A DNA stretch of 64,000 bases from Planotetraspora silvatica. GTDB lineage: Bacteria > Actinomycetota > Actinomycetes > Streptosporangiales > Streptosporangiaceae. How positions within the stretch are numbered: the first letter of the stretch is position 1; each line of letters begins with the position of its first letter. Both the position numbers and the translations under genes were made by a program. The DNA is taken from positions 62,001-126,000 of the forward strand of contig NZ_BOOQ01000042.1 of NCBI RefSeq assembly GCF_016863315.1, read 5' to 3'. The notes beneath the pieces were generated by a model that worked only from the letters and a program-made list of their open reading frames with translations, was not told the DNA's origin and did no database searches. Shown here in pieces: positions 42,993 through 52,122 of this stretch.

Positions 42993-43659
42993 AGCCCACG
43001 CCGCGAAGCGTGTGGATGAGCTTGAGATCGGCCGTGTCGATCTTCCGCCGCAGATAGGACACGTACGACTCCACGACGTTGCGGTCGCCGCCGAAGTCGT
43101 AGTGCCACACGTGATCGAGGATCTGCGCCTTCGACAACACCCGGCCCTGGTTGATCATGAAGTAGTGCAGGAGTTTGAACTCGGTCGGCGAGAGCCGTAC
43201 GGGCCTGCCTCCACGCCACACCTGGTGACCGTCCTGGTCCAGTTCCAGGTCGGCGATCCGCAGGCGCGGCGGCGGCGCGGCGGCCTCGCCGCGGGTGCGG
43301 CGGAGCACCGCCCGGATCCTCGCCAGGACCTCGTCGAGGCTGAACGGCTTGGTGACGTAGTCGTCCCCGAGCGCCAGCCCGGCGAGCTTGTCGTCGGCCG
43401 CGTCCCTGGCCGTCAGGAACACCGCCGGGATGCGCCGTCCGGTGGCCCTGAGCCTGCCGGCGACGGCGAAGCCGTCCATGTCCGGAAGCATCACGTCGAG
43501 CACGATCAGATCGGGCCTCGTGCGCTCCGCGATCTGGACGGCTTCCTTGCCGTCCGAGGCCGTCATCACCTCGAACCCCGCGTAACGCAGGCTCACCGAC
43601 AGCAGTTCCCGGATGTTCGGCTCGTCGTCGACGACGAGCAGCCGCGCCTCGGCGCTCAT
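42967..43659 (-). CDS. OmpR-family response regulator of the efflux operon
   Basis: A 230-residue regulator. The receiver (LLVVDDEPN, LIVLDVMLPD, YVTKPF) and the winged helix (LSPTEFKLLHYFMINQGRV, then VVESYVSYLRRKID) are complete. The loop before YVTKPF reads LGDD, where the paralogue at 51399-52109 has LGGDD, so one residue next to the active-site lysine is missing. It overlaps the DUF5666 gene by ATGA. It probably controls this operon and possibly the divergent adaptor. Confidence 0.93.
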   Translation of the reverse strand: MSAEARLLVVDDEPNIRELLSVSLRYAGFEVMTASDGKEAVQIAERTRPDLIVLDVMLPDMDGFAVAGRLRATGRRIPAVFLTARDAADDKLAGLALGDDYVTKPFSLDEVLARIRAVLRRTRGEAAAPPPRLRIADLELDQDGHQVWRGGRPVRLSPTEFKLLHYFMINQGRVLSKAQILDHVWHYDFGGDRNVVESYVSYLRRKIDTADLKLIHTLRGVGYVLRAPRQ

Positions 43660-44246
43660 GAGCCCGCCCCTCTGCCGCCGAGAGCCGAGCTCTGGGTGAC
43701 CGACGTGGCGTCGACCGTCCCCTGCGCGTCCTTGTCGCCCGCGACGATCACCACGCTCCCCGTCTTGAGGTCCTTGGCCTTCCCCGCCTTGGACACCTGG
43801 ATCTTGGTGGTCGTGCTGGTCTTCACCGTGACGACGTCCCCGTTCGCGGTCTGGACGTAGATCTTGTCGCCGTCGACGAGCTTGACCGTCCCGAAGGTCG
43901 CGCCCGCCCCGGCGCCGCCGAAGCCGCCACCTCCGAGTCCAGCGCCACCGCCGCCGCCACCTCCGCCGCCCCCGGCGGCCCGGCCGAAGCCGCCCTGCCC
44001 CCGCTGCCCGCCGGCGTTGCCCTGGCCGGCCAGGAGCGAGCCGAACGGGACGCCCCCGGAGGGGGTGGCGGCGTGCTTCTGCGCCTGGACCCCCACGAGG
44101 AACCCGGCCACGAGCACCACGCCCGCGCCGAGCGCCATGGTCAACTTCGACGGCCCGCGCCGAGCGGGCTGGGCCGCCAGCTCGGCCTGGAGATCGTCGT
44201 CGAAGGGCGAGATCTCCAGCAGGTCCGCAGCCTTGTGCCTGCTCAC
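43656..44246 (-). CDS. DUF5666-like membrane-anchored protein
   Basis: About 196 residues. One membrane helix (TMALGAGVVLVAGFLVGVQA, ~residues 35-55) is followed by an exported Gly-rich stretch with a 10-glycine run and a small beta domain (GTVKLVDGDKIYVQTANGD, then TTTKIQVSK and GSVVIVAGDKD) typical of DUF5666. The GTG at 44246 has AGGAG 6 bases upstream and is better placed than the ATG at 44252. It lies between the ABC permease and the regulator, so it may link the pump to signalling. The function is unknown. Confidence 0.75.
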   Translation of the reverse strand: MSRHKAADLLEISPFDDDLQAELAAQPARRGPSKLTMALGAGVVLVAGFLVGVQAQKHAATPSGGVPFGSLLAGQGNAGGQRGQGGFGRAAGGGGGGGGGGAGLGGGGFGGAGAGATFGTVKLVDGDKIYVQTANGDVVTVKTSTTTKIQVSKAGKAKDLKTGSVVIVAGDKDAQGTVDATSVTQSSALGGRGAGS

Positions 44247-44262
44247 ATTCATCTCCTGGCTG

Positions 44263-45543
44263 TCACTCGAAGCGCAGGGCTTCGATCGGCCGCAGCTTGG
44301 CGGCGCGGTTGGCGGGATAGCTGCCGAAGAACAGGCCGATCGCGACCGAGACCGCGAGCGCCAGCACGATCGAAAGCGGCACGAGCACGGGTTTGACGCC
44401 CGCGATCGTGAATTGGGCGCCGATCACCGCGATCAGCACCCCCAACAGGCCGCCGACGAGGCTGAGCACGGTCGCCTCGACGAGGAACTGGCCGAGGATG
44501 GCTCCCCGGGGGGCGCCGATCGCCTTGCGGATACCGATCTCCCTGGTCCGCTCCGTGACGGTGACCAGCATGATGTTCGTGATGCCGATGCCGCCCACCA
44601 GCAGGCTGATCGCGGCCACGGCGCCGAGCAGCACCGTGAAGGTGCCGGTCGCGGCGCTGACCGTCTCCTGCAGCGTCGCCTGGTTGAGAATGCGGAAGTC
44701 GGCGGTCGCCGTCCCGGTGATGCCGTGGCGCTGGTTGAGGATGTCGGTCACCTCGGCCTGGGCCGAGTCCACCGCCTCGGCGCTCTTGGCCTGAACCAGG
44801 ATCTGGCCGAGCGCCCCGAACCCGGTCAGGCTCTGCTGCACCGCCGGCAGCGGCGCGATCGCCACGTCGTCGGCGTCCTGGAACCCCGACGACCCGGCCT
44901 CCTTCAGCACCCCCACGACCGTGAACGGCACCCCGGACACCACGATCTGCTTGCCCACCGGGTCGACCGTCCCGAACAGGTCCTCGGCGACGGTGTTCCC
45001 GATGACCACGACCTTCCGGGCGGCGATCACGTCGTCGTTGTAGAAGTAGGTGCCCTTGACCACGGGCTTGTTCGACGTCTCGAAGTAGCTCGGGTAGGTG
45101 CCGACGAGCTGGGGGATCGTGTGACTGGCGCCCTCGTAGGTGGCCGTCTGCGACTGCGCCGTCACCACCGGGGACACGCTCTTGACCGAGGGCGCCCCCG
45201 ACGGGTCGGCCAGCGCACGGGCGTCCTCCACCGTCAGGGCCTTGGCCTGGGTGCGCGGGCCCGAGCCCTGCTGCCGTCCGCCTCCTCCGCCGCCGAACGC
45301 CCGGGCGAAACCGCCACCACCGCCTCCCCCGCCGCCACCCGACGTCGACGGGGAGATGGTCAGTGAGTTGGCACCCAGGCGCTGGATGTTCTGCTGGATC
45401 TGCTGCGAGGAGCCCTGGCCGACGGCGACCAGAAGGATCACCGCCGCGACGCCGATCAGGATGCCGAGCGTGGTGAGCGTGCTGCGAAGCTTGTTGGCCG
45501 CCAGGCCGCGGAGCGCGAAACGCAGGACCTCGAACGGGTTCAC
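44263..45543 (-). CDS. MacB-like ABC transporter permease
   Basis: A 426-residue FtsX/MacB-type permease. The first helix (residues ~24-45) is followed by a large extracytoplasmic domain, then three C-terminal helices (FTVLLGAVAAISLLVGGIGI, VLSLVGGLLGVLIAVIGA, VPLSIVLALAVSVAIGLFFG). Right after the first helix there is an unusual glycine block: ten Gly at ~69-78, FARAF, then six Gly at ~84-89. It overlaps the ATPase gene by ATGA-type coupling. Such pumps extrude lipopeptides or other compounds from the membrane face. Confidence 0.92.
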   Translation of the reverse strand: MNPFEVLRFALRGLAANKLRSTLTTLGILIGVAAVILLVAVGQGSSQQIQQNIQRLGANSLTISPSTSGGGGGGGGGGFARAFGGGGGGRQQGSGPRTQAKALTVEDARALADPSGAPSVKSVSPVVTAQSQTATYEGASHTIPQLVGTYPSYFETSNKPVVKGTYFYNDDVIAARKVVVIGNTVAEDLFGTVDPVGKQIVVSGVPFTVVGVLKEAGSSGFQDADDVAIAPLPAVQQSLTGFGALGQILVQAKSAEAVDSAQAEVTDILNQRHGITGTATADFRILNQATLQETVSAATGTFTVLLGAVAAISLLVGGIGITNIMLVTVTERTREIGIRKAIGAPRGAILGQFLVEATVLSLVGGLLGVLIAVIGAQFTIAGVKPVLVPLSIVLALAVSVAIGLFFGSYPANRAAKLRPIEALRFE

Positions 45544-46277
45544 GTGGTCACCTCTGCCAGCCGTGGGGGCAGACCGCCGACCGGCGACCTGCGGACGTCC
45601 TCGACCACCTGGCCGTCCATCAGCCGGATCACCCGCTTGGCGTGCGCGGCCACGTCGTCTTCATGGGTGATCAGCACGATGGTCCGGCCGTCCGCGCTGA
45701 GCCCGTCGAAGATCCGCATCACGTCGTCGCTGGACTTGCTGTCCAGGGCTCCGGTCGGCTCGTCGGCGAGTAGCAACGTCGGAGCCGTGACCAGCGCACG
45801 AGCCAGCGCCACCCGCTGCTGCTGACCGCCGGACAGCTCGTTGGGCTGGTGGCCGACCCGCTGCGCGAGACCCACCTGGTCCAGCGCCGCCAGCGCCCTC
45901 TTGCGCCGCTCCGCCGCCTTCACCCCGCCGTACGCCAACGGCAGCTCGACATTGGCCAGTGCGCTCATCCGCGGGATGAGGTTGAAGGACTGGAACACGA
46001 AGCCGATCTTGCGGTTGCGGACGATCGCCAGCCGCACCTCATCGAGCACGCCCACATTCGTGCCGTCGAGGAGATAGCTCCCCGACGACGGGACGTCCAG
46101 GCAGCCGATGATGTTCATCAGCGTCGACTTGCCCGATCCGGAGGCCCCCATGATCGCCACGTAGTCGCCCTGCTCGACCCTCAGGGACACGCCCCGAAGC
46201 GCGTGGACCGCGGTCTCGCCCTCGCCGTACACCTTGGCCACGGCCCGGATGTCCAGGACCGGCGCCTGCCCGGTCAT
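45540..46277 (-). CDS. ABC transporter ATP-binding protein (MacB/LolD class)
   Basis: A 245-residue ATPase. Walker A is GASGSGKST (~residue 43), the signature LSGGQQQR (~147), Walker B LLLADEPTG, and the switch histidine lies in VLITHEDDV. It drives the adjacent permease. Its start overlaps the adaptor stop and its stop overlaps the permease start, so all three are co-translated. Confidence 0.95.
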   Translation of the reverse strand: MTGQAPVLDIRAVAKVYGEGETAVHALRGVSLRVEQGDYVAIMGASGSGKSTLMNIIGCLDVPSSGSYLLDGTNVGVLDEVRLAIVRNRKIGFVFQSFNLIPRMSALANVELPLAYGGVKAAERRKRALAALDQVGLAQRVGHQPNELSGGQQQRVALARALVTAPTLLLADEPTGALDSKSSDDVMRIFDGLSADGRTIVLITHEDDVAAHAKRVIRLMDGQVVEDVRRSPVGGLPPRLAEVTT

Positions 46278-47455
46278 CCTCTGCCTCCCCGTCCGCCGCC
46301 GCCGCCGAAGCCGCCACCGCCGAACCCTCCGCCGCCGCCACCGGGGAACTGGAAGCCCCCGCCGGTGCCGGTTGTGGTGGACAGGGTCCTGACGACCTGG
46401 TCGCCCTCATTGAGCCCTGACTTGATCTCGGTGAGGGTGTCGCCCTTGACGCCGATCTCGACCGGCTTCACGACCTGCTTGCCGTTCTCGAGGACCTTGA
46501 CGGAGCTCCGGCCGCCCGCAGTGGTGACCGCGGCGTTGGCCACGGCCAGCGCGTCGTCGACCTTGGCGACGGTGACCTGGACGCTGGCCGTCTGGCCGAG
46601 CCGTACGGTCTTCGGGACGCCGCTCAGCGAGATCGTCACCGCGTACTGGACGACGTTGTTGCTGGTCTGGGGTTGCGGGTCGATGACGGTCACCTTGCCG
46701 TTCGCGGTCACTCCGGTCAGCGCGTCGAAGGTGACGGTGGCCGGCTGGCCCACCTTGAGCTTGGTCACGTCGGCCTCGGTGAACTGGCCGACGATCTGCA
46801 GCCGCGCCGGGTCGGCGATCTCGATGAATCCGGTGCCCGTGCTCGACGTGGCGGTGGCGGCACTCGACGCCCCTCCGCCTGAGCCCCCGCCCGAACCGGA
46901 CCCGGAACCGCCCGACGATCCACCGGAGGAGGCGCCGCCCCCCGAGCCGCCCGACGACCCGCCCTCGGAGCCGTTGACCGCGACGATGGTCCCGGCGAAC
47001 GGCGCCTTGATCTCCGTTCCCGCGACGGCCCGCTTGGCCGCCCGGTAGGAGTTCCTCGCGCTGATGTACTGCGAGTAGCCGGACGGGGTCGTGGTGTCGC
47101 CCGCGTTCGCGGCGTCCAAGGCGGCCTGTGCGGCGTCGAGGCTCTCCTGCGCGGCGGTATCGTCGAGGCGCGCGAGTACGCGGCCCTTCTTCACCTTGTC
47201 GCCTGACTCGACCGCGATCGACTCGACCGTGCCGCTCGTACCGAAATCGAGGGATCTCGTCCGGGAGCTTGCGACGGAGCCGGAGGCCGACACCGAGGAC
47301 AACACCGTTGCGCGCGTCACCCGCGTGGTCAGCGGCGCCGCCTCGTTCGATGAGTCGCTCCCGAGGGAGCCGTAGGCCACGCCGACTCCACCGATCAGCA
47401 ACACTCCCAGGACGCCGTTGATGATCAGCGCTCTGCGCTTCGTCGACAGCTTCAC
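46274..47455 (-). CDS. MacA-like periplasmic adaptor protein
   Basis: A 393-residue HlyD/MacA-type adaptor and first gene of the operon. An N-terminal helix (residues ~9-28) anchors it. The lipoyl half-motifs are VKKGRVLARLDD and IKAPFAGTIVAVNG, and beta-barrel segments such as LKVGQPATVTFDAL follow. A Gly/Ser-rich block of ~40 residues sits after the second lipoyl half, and the protein ends in a Gly/Phe/Arg-rich tail (GGGFGGGGFGGGGGRGGRG). With no outer membrane, the adaptor must work at the wall side of the pump. Confidence 0.9.
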   Translation of the reverse strand: MKLSTKRRALIINGVLGVLLIGGVGVAYGSLGSDSSNEAAPLTTRVTRATVLSSVSASGSVASSRTRSLDFGTSGTVESIAVESGDKVKKGRVLARLDDTAAQESLDAAQAALDAANAGDTTTPSGYSQYISARNSYRAAKRAVAGTEIKAPFAGTIVAVNGSEGGSSGGSGGGASSGGSSGGSGSGSGGGSGGGASSAATATSSTGTGFIEIADPARLQIVGQFTEADVTKLKVGQPATVTFDALTGVTANGKVTVIDPQPQTSNNVVQYAVTISLSGVPKTVRLGQTASVQVTVAKVDDALAVANAAVTTAGGRSSVKVLENGKQVVKPVEIGVKGDTLTEIKSGLNEGDQVVRTLSTTTGTGGGFQFPGGGGGGFGGGGFGGGGGRGGRG

Positions 47456-47587
47456 GATGCTGAACCCTGGCGGATCCCGCTTCGGGCAACCTCGGCCGAT
47501 GCTGACAGTTTCCTGGAAGCCGTATTTTCAGATAACTCTCAGGTGGTGCCAAGCGGGCGATGACGTGGCGTCACAAGGATGGCCGCC

Positions 47588-49543
47588 ATGACACCGAGCA
47601 TTCCGATCCGCGTCGGGGGACTGGCCCTCGCCGGGGTCGCCATCGCGAGCTTCGCCGTGATCTATGTGAACAGCGGCGAATCCTCGGCGGCCGGGCAGAT
47701 CTCGCTCGCCGCGGCCAAGCGCGGCACCGTGTCGGCGTACGTCTCCGCCGCGGGCAACACCGTCAACGACGGCGTGAGCGACCTGGCGTTCGGAGCGGCG
47801 GGCACGGTGCAGAAGCTCAACGTCAAGGCCGGGGACAAGGTGAAGAAGGGCCGCGTGCTGGCCCGCATCGACGACACGATCGCCCGCGAGGACTACGACG
47901 CCGCCAAGGCGGCGCTGGCGGCCGCGCAGGACACCCTCGACCAGGTCGAGGCCGGCACCTCGGTGACCGCGACGTCGGCGTCCGGGGGGACCACGGTCAT
48001 CCCGGCCATGGCCCGCACGTCCTCCGGCCAGGGCGCCTCGTCGGGACACGGCTCCTCAGGCTCATCCTCCGGGGGTTCCCAGGGCGCCGGGAGTTCCCAG
48101 GGATCCGGGGGCTCCGCCGGTTCGGGAGGCTCCGCCGGTTCGGGGGGCTCCGGGAGTTCCGGAGGGTCCTCGCCGTCCTGCATCACCACCACTCCGGCCT
48201 CCGCCTCCACCACCACTCCGGCTTTCGCTTCGACCTCCTCGTCCGCCTCCACGGACGTGGCGTCCAGCCAGAGCTGGCTCGCCCTCAACGTGTCCCTGGT
48301 GTCGTTCGAGTCCGGCGATCACGGCCGGAAGCGCACGCCACTCGTCTTGTCCGCCCCCACACCGACTCCCACGCCCACACCGACCCCCGCCGGCCGTACG
48401 AGCGGCGCCGGGACGGGCCACACGGCGACGCGCGGGTCCGGCGGAAGCGCGGGGAACACCGGTGCGGTGAAGACCGGCGGCGCGGCGGGCACCGGCACGG
48501 CCGACAGCGCGACGAAGAACGCCGGCGCATCCGCGCGCGGCTTGAGTGCAACCACGGCCGACCAAGCTCGGCAGACCTGGACCAAGCACCCCAGTCCTTC
48601 GCCGACGCCCACCGCGACCACCACCCCGACGCCCACACCCACTCCCAGCCCGTCTCCCACGCACGTGACGCCGTCACCCTCTCCGACGCGACCCGCATCT
48701 CCGTCCGCGACGCCCTCGCCGAGCTGTTCCCCCGGTGGCGGAACGCCCGGACAGGGTGGAGGCGGCCAGGGCGGGGCGGGCCAGGGCGGGGGACCCGGTG
48801 GCGGTCAGGGTGGAGGATCCGGCCGGGGCGGCGGTGGCCAGGCTGGAGGCGGTTTCGGCGGCTCGGGAGGCCGCGGCGGTACGCCCATGACCGAGGCGGA
48901 GGCCGAGGCCGCCGTCAGCAAGGCCACCTCCGACCTCGCCGACGCCAAGCAGGCGCTCGCGGGTGTGAAGATCACGGCTCCCGACGACGGGACGATCCTG
49001 TCGGTCGCGGGAACCGTGGGAACGCAGTACACGGCCGGCACCTTCATCACGCTCGGCGACCTCGGCGACCTCCAGTTGCAGGCGATGTTCACCCAGTCGG
49101 ACATCCAGTCCCTGAAAGTGGGTCAGAAGGCCACGATCACGCTGGCCACCCATCCGGGTGAGGAGTACGACGGCACCGTCGCCCACATCGACCCCACGGC
49201 GACGACGAGCGGTCAACTCGTCCGCTACGGCGTGACGATCTCCTTCGAGGACCAGCCGGCCAACCTGCTGCTCGGGCAGAGCGCGACGGCACAGGTGACC
49301 ACCGGCACGGCCGACGACGCCCTGTACGTGCCGGCGCAGGCCGTACGGACGCTCCCCGACGGGACGGCTACGGTGACGGTCGAGCAGGGCGGCGGCCAGG
49401 TGCGGCGGACCGTGAAGACCGGCATCCGCGGCGACCAGTATGTGGAGATCGTCAACGGGCTCACCGACGGGGATCAGGTCGTCCTTCCGACCGGCTCCGC
49501 GGGCGGCGGCTTCCCCGACGAGGGCTTCCCCGGGGCCAACTGA
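47588..49543 (+). CDS. HlyD-type adaptor with a ~300-residue low-complexity insertion
   Basis: A 651-residue protein, divergent from the efflux operon. Residues 11-29 are the membrane anchor. The first lipoyl half (VKKGRVLARIDD) and first hairpin helix (~99-122) are normal; then residues ~127-433 are a Ser/Gly/Thr/Pro-rich stretch with TPTPTP runs and Gly/Gln blocks. The second helix (AEAEAAVSKATSDLADAKQA), second lipoyl half (KITAPDDGTI) and barrel follow. The insertion thus sits at the tip of the alpha-hairpin. AAGGA lies 8 bases before the ATG at 47588. No ABC or RND partner gene adjoins it; it may serve the MacAB-like pump next door. Confidence 0.88.
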   Translation: MTPSIPIRVGGLALAGVAIASFAVIYVNSGESSAAGQISLAAAKRGTVSAYVSAAGNTVNDGVSDLAFGAAGTVQKLNVKAGDKVKKGRVLARIDDTIAREDYDAAKAALAAAQDTLDQVEAGTSVTATSASGGTTVIPAMARTSSGQGASSGHGSSGSSSGGSQGAGSSQGSGGSAGSGGSAGSGGSGSSGGSSPSCITTTPASASTTTPAFASTSSSASTDVASSQSWLALNVSLVSFESGDHGRKRTPLVLSAPTPTPTPTPTPAGRTSGAGTGHTATRGSGGSAGNTGAVKTGGAAGTGTADSATKNAGASARGLSATTADQARQTWTKHPSPSPTPTATTTPTPTPTPSPSPTHVTPSPSPTRPASPSATPSPSCSPGGGTPGQGGGGQGGAGQGGGPGGGQGGGSGRGGGGQAGGGFGGSGGRGGTPMTEAEAEAAVSKATSDLADAKQALAGVKITAPDDGTILSVAGTVGTQYTAGTFITLGDLGDLQLQAMFTQSDIQSLKVGQKATITLATHPGEEYDGTVAHIDPTATTSGQLVRYGVTISFEDQPANLLLGQSATAQVTTGTADDALYVPAQAVRTLPDGTATVTVEQGGGQVRRTVKTGIRGDQYVEIVNGLTDGDQVVLPTGSAGGGFPDEGFPGAN

Positions 49544-49679
49544 GGGCATCCGCCAGGGTCGACCTCAGGGCTTCGCACGCCGGGCGGGCCCTCGAGGTCA
49601 TCGGCCGCCTGTCCTTCATGCCGTCGGGCGGGCCAGTGGGCTCTTAGAGATCCCAGGCCCTGAGTGGACTCACCGGCTC

Positions 49680-49840
49680 CAGCCTCCCGGGCTTACGAGC
49701 TCCCGGACCTGTGGGCTAACGGGGGCTGCGGACTTACGGGCTCCGGCCTCCCGGGGCCGTGGGCTAACGGGCTTGCTGCATCCCGGGCCTGCGGGTTAAC
49801 GAGGGCTATAGGCTAACGAACCTGCGGGCTAACTTCGGGA
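49680..49840. repeat. Degenerate GGGCTAACG-type repeats
   Basis: About seven variants of GGGCTAACG or GGGCTTACG, often preceded by CCTG or CCGT, occur with irregular spacing of 16-33 bases. The block runs into the 3' end of the kinase on the minus strand and supplies its last codons (stop at 49813). It is separate in sequence from the array at 15986. The function is unknown. Confidence 0.6.
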
Positions 49841-51393
49841 ACGGCGGGCACCGCTTCCGGCTCGAGCCGGAGCGTCTCCACCTCGCCGGAGACGGCAGTG
49901 GCGACATCGCCGGTGACGGCTTCCCCGGGGACCGCCGCCGCGGAGAATGCCTCGGCGAGGTCGGCGTCGTCTGCGCCGTCCTCGTCTGAGCCGTCGTCGG
50001 CGGCCAGAGCCTCCGGCGCGAGCGGAACGACGATGCGGAAGGCCGCGCCCTCGCCCGGTGCCGTGCGGACGCTGACCGCTCCCCCATGCGCCCGGATGAG
50101 CGAGTCGACGATGGCCAGCCCGAGCCCGCTGCCCCCGGACGGCCTGGTCCTCGACGGATCGGCGCGGTAGAAGCGCTCGAAGACCCGCTCGGCCTCCTCC
50201 TTCGTGAGCCCGGGTCCCTGGTCGGCGACCTCGACGAACGCCTGCGCGCCCGTCGCCCCGAGTCGCATCGTGATGGGGGTCCCTCCGGGGGTGTGGATGG
50301 TCGCGTTGCTCATCAGGTTTCCGACGACCTGCCGCAGCCGTACCTCGTCCCCCATGACGATGAGGGCCACGTCGCCCTGGACGTCGAGGGACACCTCCCG
50401 GTCCGGGCACAGGATCCTGGTGTCGTGGACGGCGTCCGCGGCGACCGCGAGCAGGTCGACGGGCTCCGACTGGAGCGGACGCTGCTGGTCGAGGCGGGCG
50501 AGCAGCAGGAGGTCCTCGACGAGCAGGCCCATGCGGGCGGCCTCGCTCTCGATCCGCCCCATCAGCCGGGTCGCGTCGGCGTCCGGAACCTGGCGGTGGA
50601 ACTCGGCGAACCCCCTGATGGACGTGAGAGGCGTCCGCAACTCGTGGGAGGCGTCCGCGACGAAGCGCCGCATCCTGGCCTCCGACTCGCGGGCGGACGC
50701 CTCCGACGCCGCGCGAGCCTCGAAGGCCGTCTCGATCTGGGCCAGCATGCCGTTCAGTGAGCGGGCCAGCCGGCCGACCTCGGTGCGGGGGTCGCGATCC
50801 GGGATCCGGCTGCTGAGGTCACCCTGGGCGATGTCCTCCGCCGTCCGCTCGATCTCCGTCAGCGGGCGCAGGCTCCGCCGTACGATCACGACGCCGACGA
50901 CGGCGAGCACGACCATCACGACGCCGCCGACCAGCAGTTCGATGAGCGCGAGCCGGCCCGTGATCTGACGCACGGAGGCGAAGTCGACGGCGACGACCAC
51001 GCTGCCGAGGCCGCTGACGGGAACCACCCGCGCGCGCCACAATCCGTCACCCGACACCGCCGGGACGGTACTGGGGGTCTGCGAGCTGACGGCGGCCGGG
51101 CCGGGGAGGCTCTCAACGGCCATCCCCGCCTGCGCGGCGATCATCTTGCCCGTCGCGTCGCGGACCTCGACGCGGCCCTCCGGCGGGACCCTGAGCCTGG
51201 CCAGGAGTACGGGCCCGCGTTCCAGCCGTACGGCCACGTCGGCGCTGACCATCTCGAGCTGCAGGTCCACGCGGGACACGAGGTAGTGACGGAGGGCGGA
51301 GACGCTGCCCACTCCGATGACGGCCATGGCCACGGCGACCAACGCCAGCATGGCCGCGCTCAGCCGGATCCGCAGCGGCGTGCGCCCTGACAC
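49813..51393 (-). CDS. Sensor histidine kinase
   Basis: A 526-residue OmpR-class kinase with a helix at ~10-35, an extracytoplasmic sensor, a second helix (LIELLVGGVVMVVLAVVGVVIV is longer than quoted limits; centre ~residue 162), HAMP, H-box (VADASHELRTPLTSIRGFA) and ATPase boxes (LMSNATIHT, DQGPGL, GGSGLGLAI). A C-terminal acidic/Val-rich tail of ~60 residues extends beyond the ATPase and its end is encoded by the repeat block at 49680-49840. It lies 5 bases after its response regulator. It is a close paralogue of the kinase at 41544-42992. Confidence 0.92.
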   Translation of the reverse strand: MSGRTPLRIRLSAAMLALVAVAMAVIGVGSVSALRHYLVSRVDLQLEMVSADVAVRLERGPVLLARLRVPPEGRVEVRDATGKMIAAQAGMAVESLPGPAAVSSQTPSTVPAVSGDGLWRARVVPVSGLGSVVVAVDFASVRQITGRLALIELLVGGVVMVVLAVVGVVIVRRSLRPLTEIERTAEDIAQGDLSSRIPDRDPRTEVGRLARSLNGMLAQIETAFEARAASEASARESEARMRRFVADASHELRTPLTSIRGFAEFHRQVPDADATRLMGRIESEAARMGLLVEDLLLLARLDQQRPLQSEPVDLLAVAADAVHDTRILCPDREVSLDVQGDVALIVMGDEVRLRQVVGNLMSNATIHTPGGTPITMRLGATGAQAFVEVADQGPGLTKEEAERVFERFYRADPSRTRPSGGSGLGLAIVDSLIRAHGGAVSVRTAPGEGAAFRIVVPLAPEALAADDGSDEDGADDADLAEAFSAAAVPGEAVTGDVATAVSGEVETLRLEPEAVPAVPEVSPQVR

Positions 51394-51398
51394 GACGC

Positions 51399-52109
51399 TC
51401 AGGCGGCGGACGGCGGTGTCCGCATGACGTATCCGACCCCGCGGAGGGTGTGGATGAGCCGCGGATGGGCGTTGTCGAGCTTGCGGCGCAACACCGAGAC
51501 GTAGGACTCGACGATTCCGGCGTCACCACGGAAGTCGTAATCCCACACGTGGTCCAGAATCTGCGCCTTGGACAGGACTCTTCCTGCGTTGGCCATGAAG
51601 TACCGCAACAGCTTGAACTCGGTCGGTGACAGCGGAACGGCGGACCCCGCGCGCCACACCTCGTGCGACTCCTCGTCGAGCTCGATGTCGGCGAAGGTCA
51701 GCCGAGGGGCGATCGCCATCGGGTCGCCGCTCGTCCGGCGGAGCACGGCTCTGATCCTCGCGACGACCTCTTCGAGGCTGAAGGGCTTGGTCACGTAGTC
51801 GTCCCCGCCGAGCGTGAGCCCGCGGACCTTGTCCTCCGTCGCGTCTCTCGCGGTGAGGAAGACCACCGGGGTGTGCGTGCCCCCACCGCGGAGCCTGCGC
51901 ACGATGTCGAAACCGTCCATGTCGGGCAGCATGACGTCGAGAACGATCAGGTCGGGCCGGTGACGCTGGGCGGCCGCGACCGCCTCGCCTCCGTTGGAGG
52001 CGGTGTTGACGTCGAATCCCGCGAACCGGAGGCTGGCAGCCAGGAGTTCCAGGATGTTGGGCTCGTCCTCTACGACGAGCAGCCGAGCTTCGGGAGATGC
52101 AGTGACCAT
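51399..52109 (-). CDS. OmpR-family response regulator
   Basis: A 236-residue regulator paired with the kinase that follows. The receiver has LLVVEDEPN, LIVLDVMLPD and LGGDDYVTKPF; the winged helix has LSPTEFKLLRYFMANAGRV and IVESYVSVLRRKLD. The start at 52109 is set by similarity to the paralogue; a start four codons earlier is possible and no ribosome site is clear. It begins 13 bases after the lhgO stop, so it may be transcribed with lhgO. Confidence 0.92.
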   Translation of the reverse strand: MVTASPEARLLVVEDEPNILELLAASLRFAGFDVNTASNGGEAVAAAQRHRPDLIVLDVMLPDMDGFDIVRRLRGGGTHTPVVFLTARDATEDKVRGLTLGGDDYVTKPFSLEEVVARIRAVLRRTSGDPMAIAPRLTFADIELDEESHEVWRAGSAVPLSPTEFKLLRYFMANAGRVLSKAQILDHVWDYDFRGDAGIVESYVSVLRRKLDNAHPRLIHTLRGVGYVMRTPPSAA

Positions 52110-52122
52110 GGCATGCAGCACT

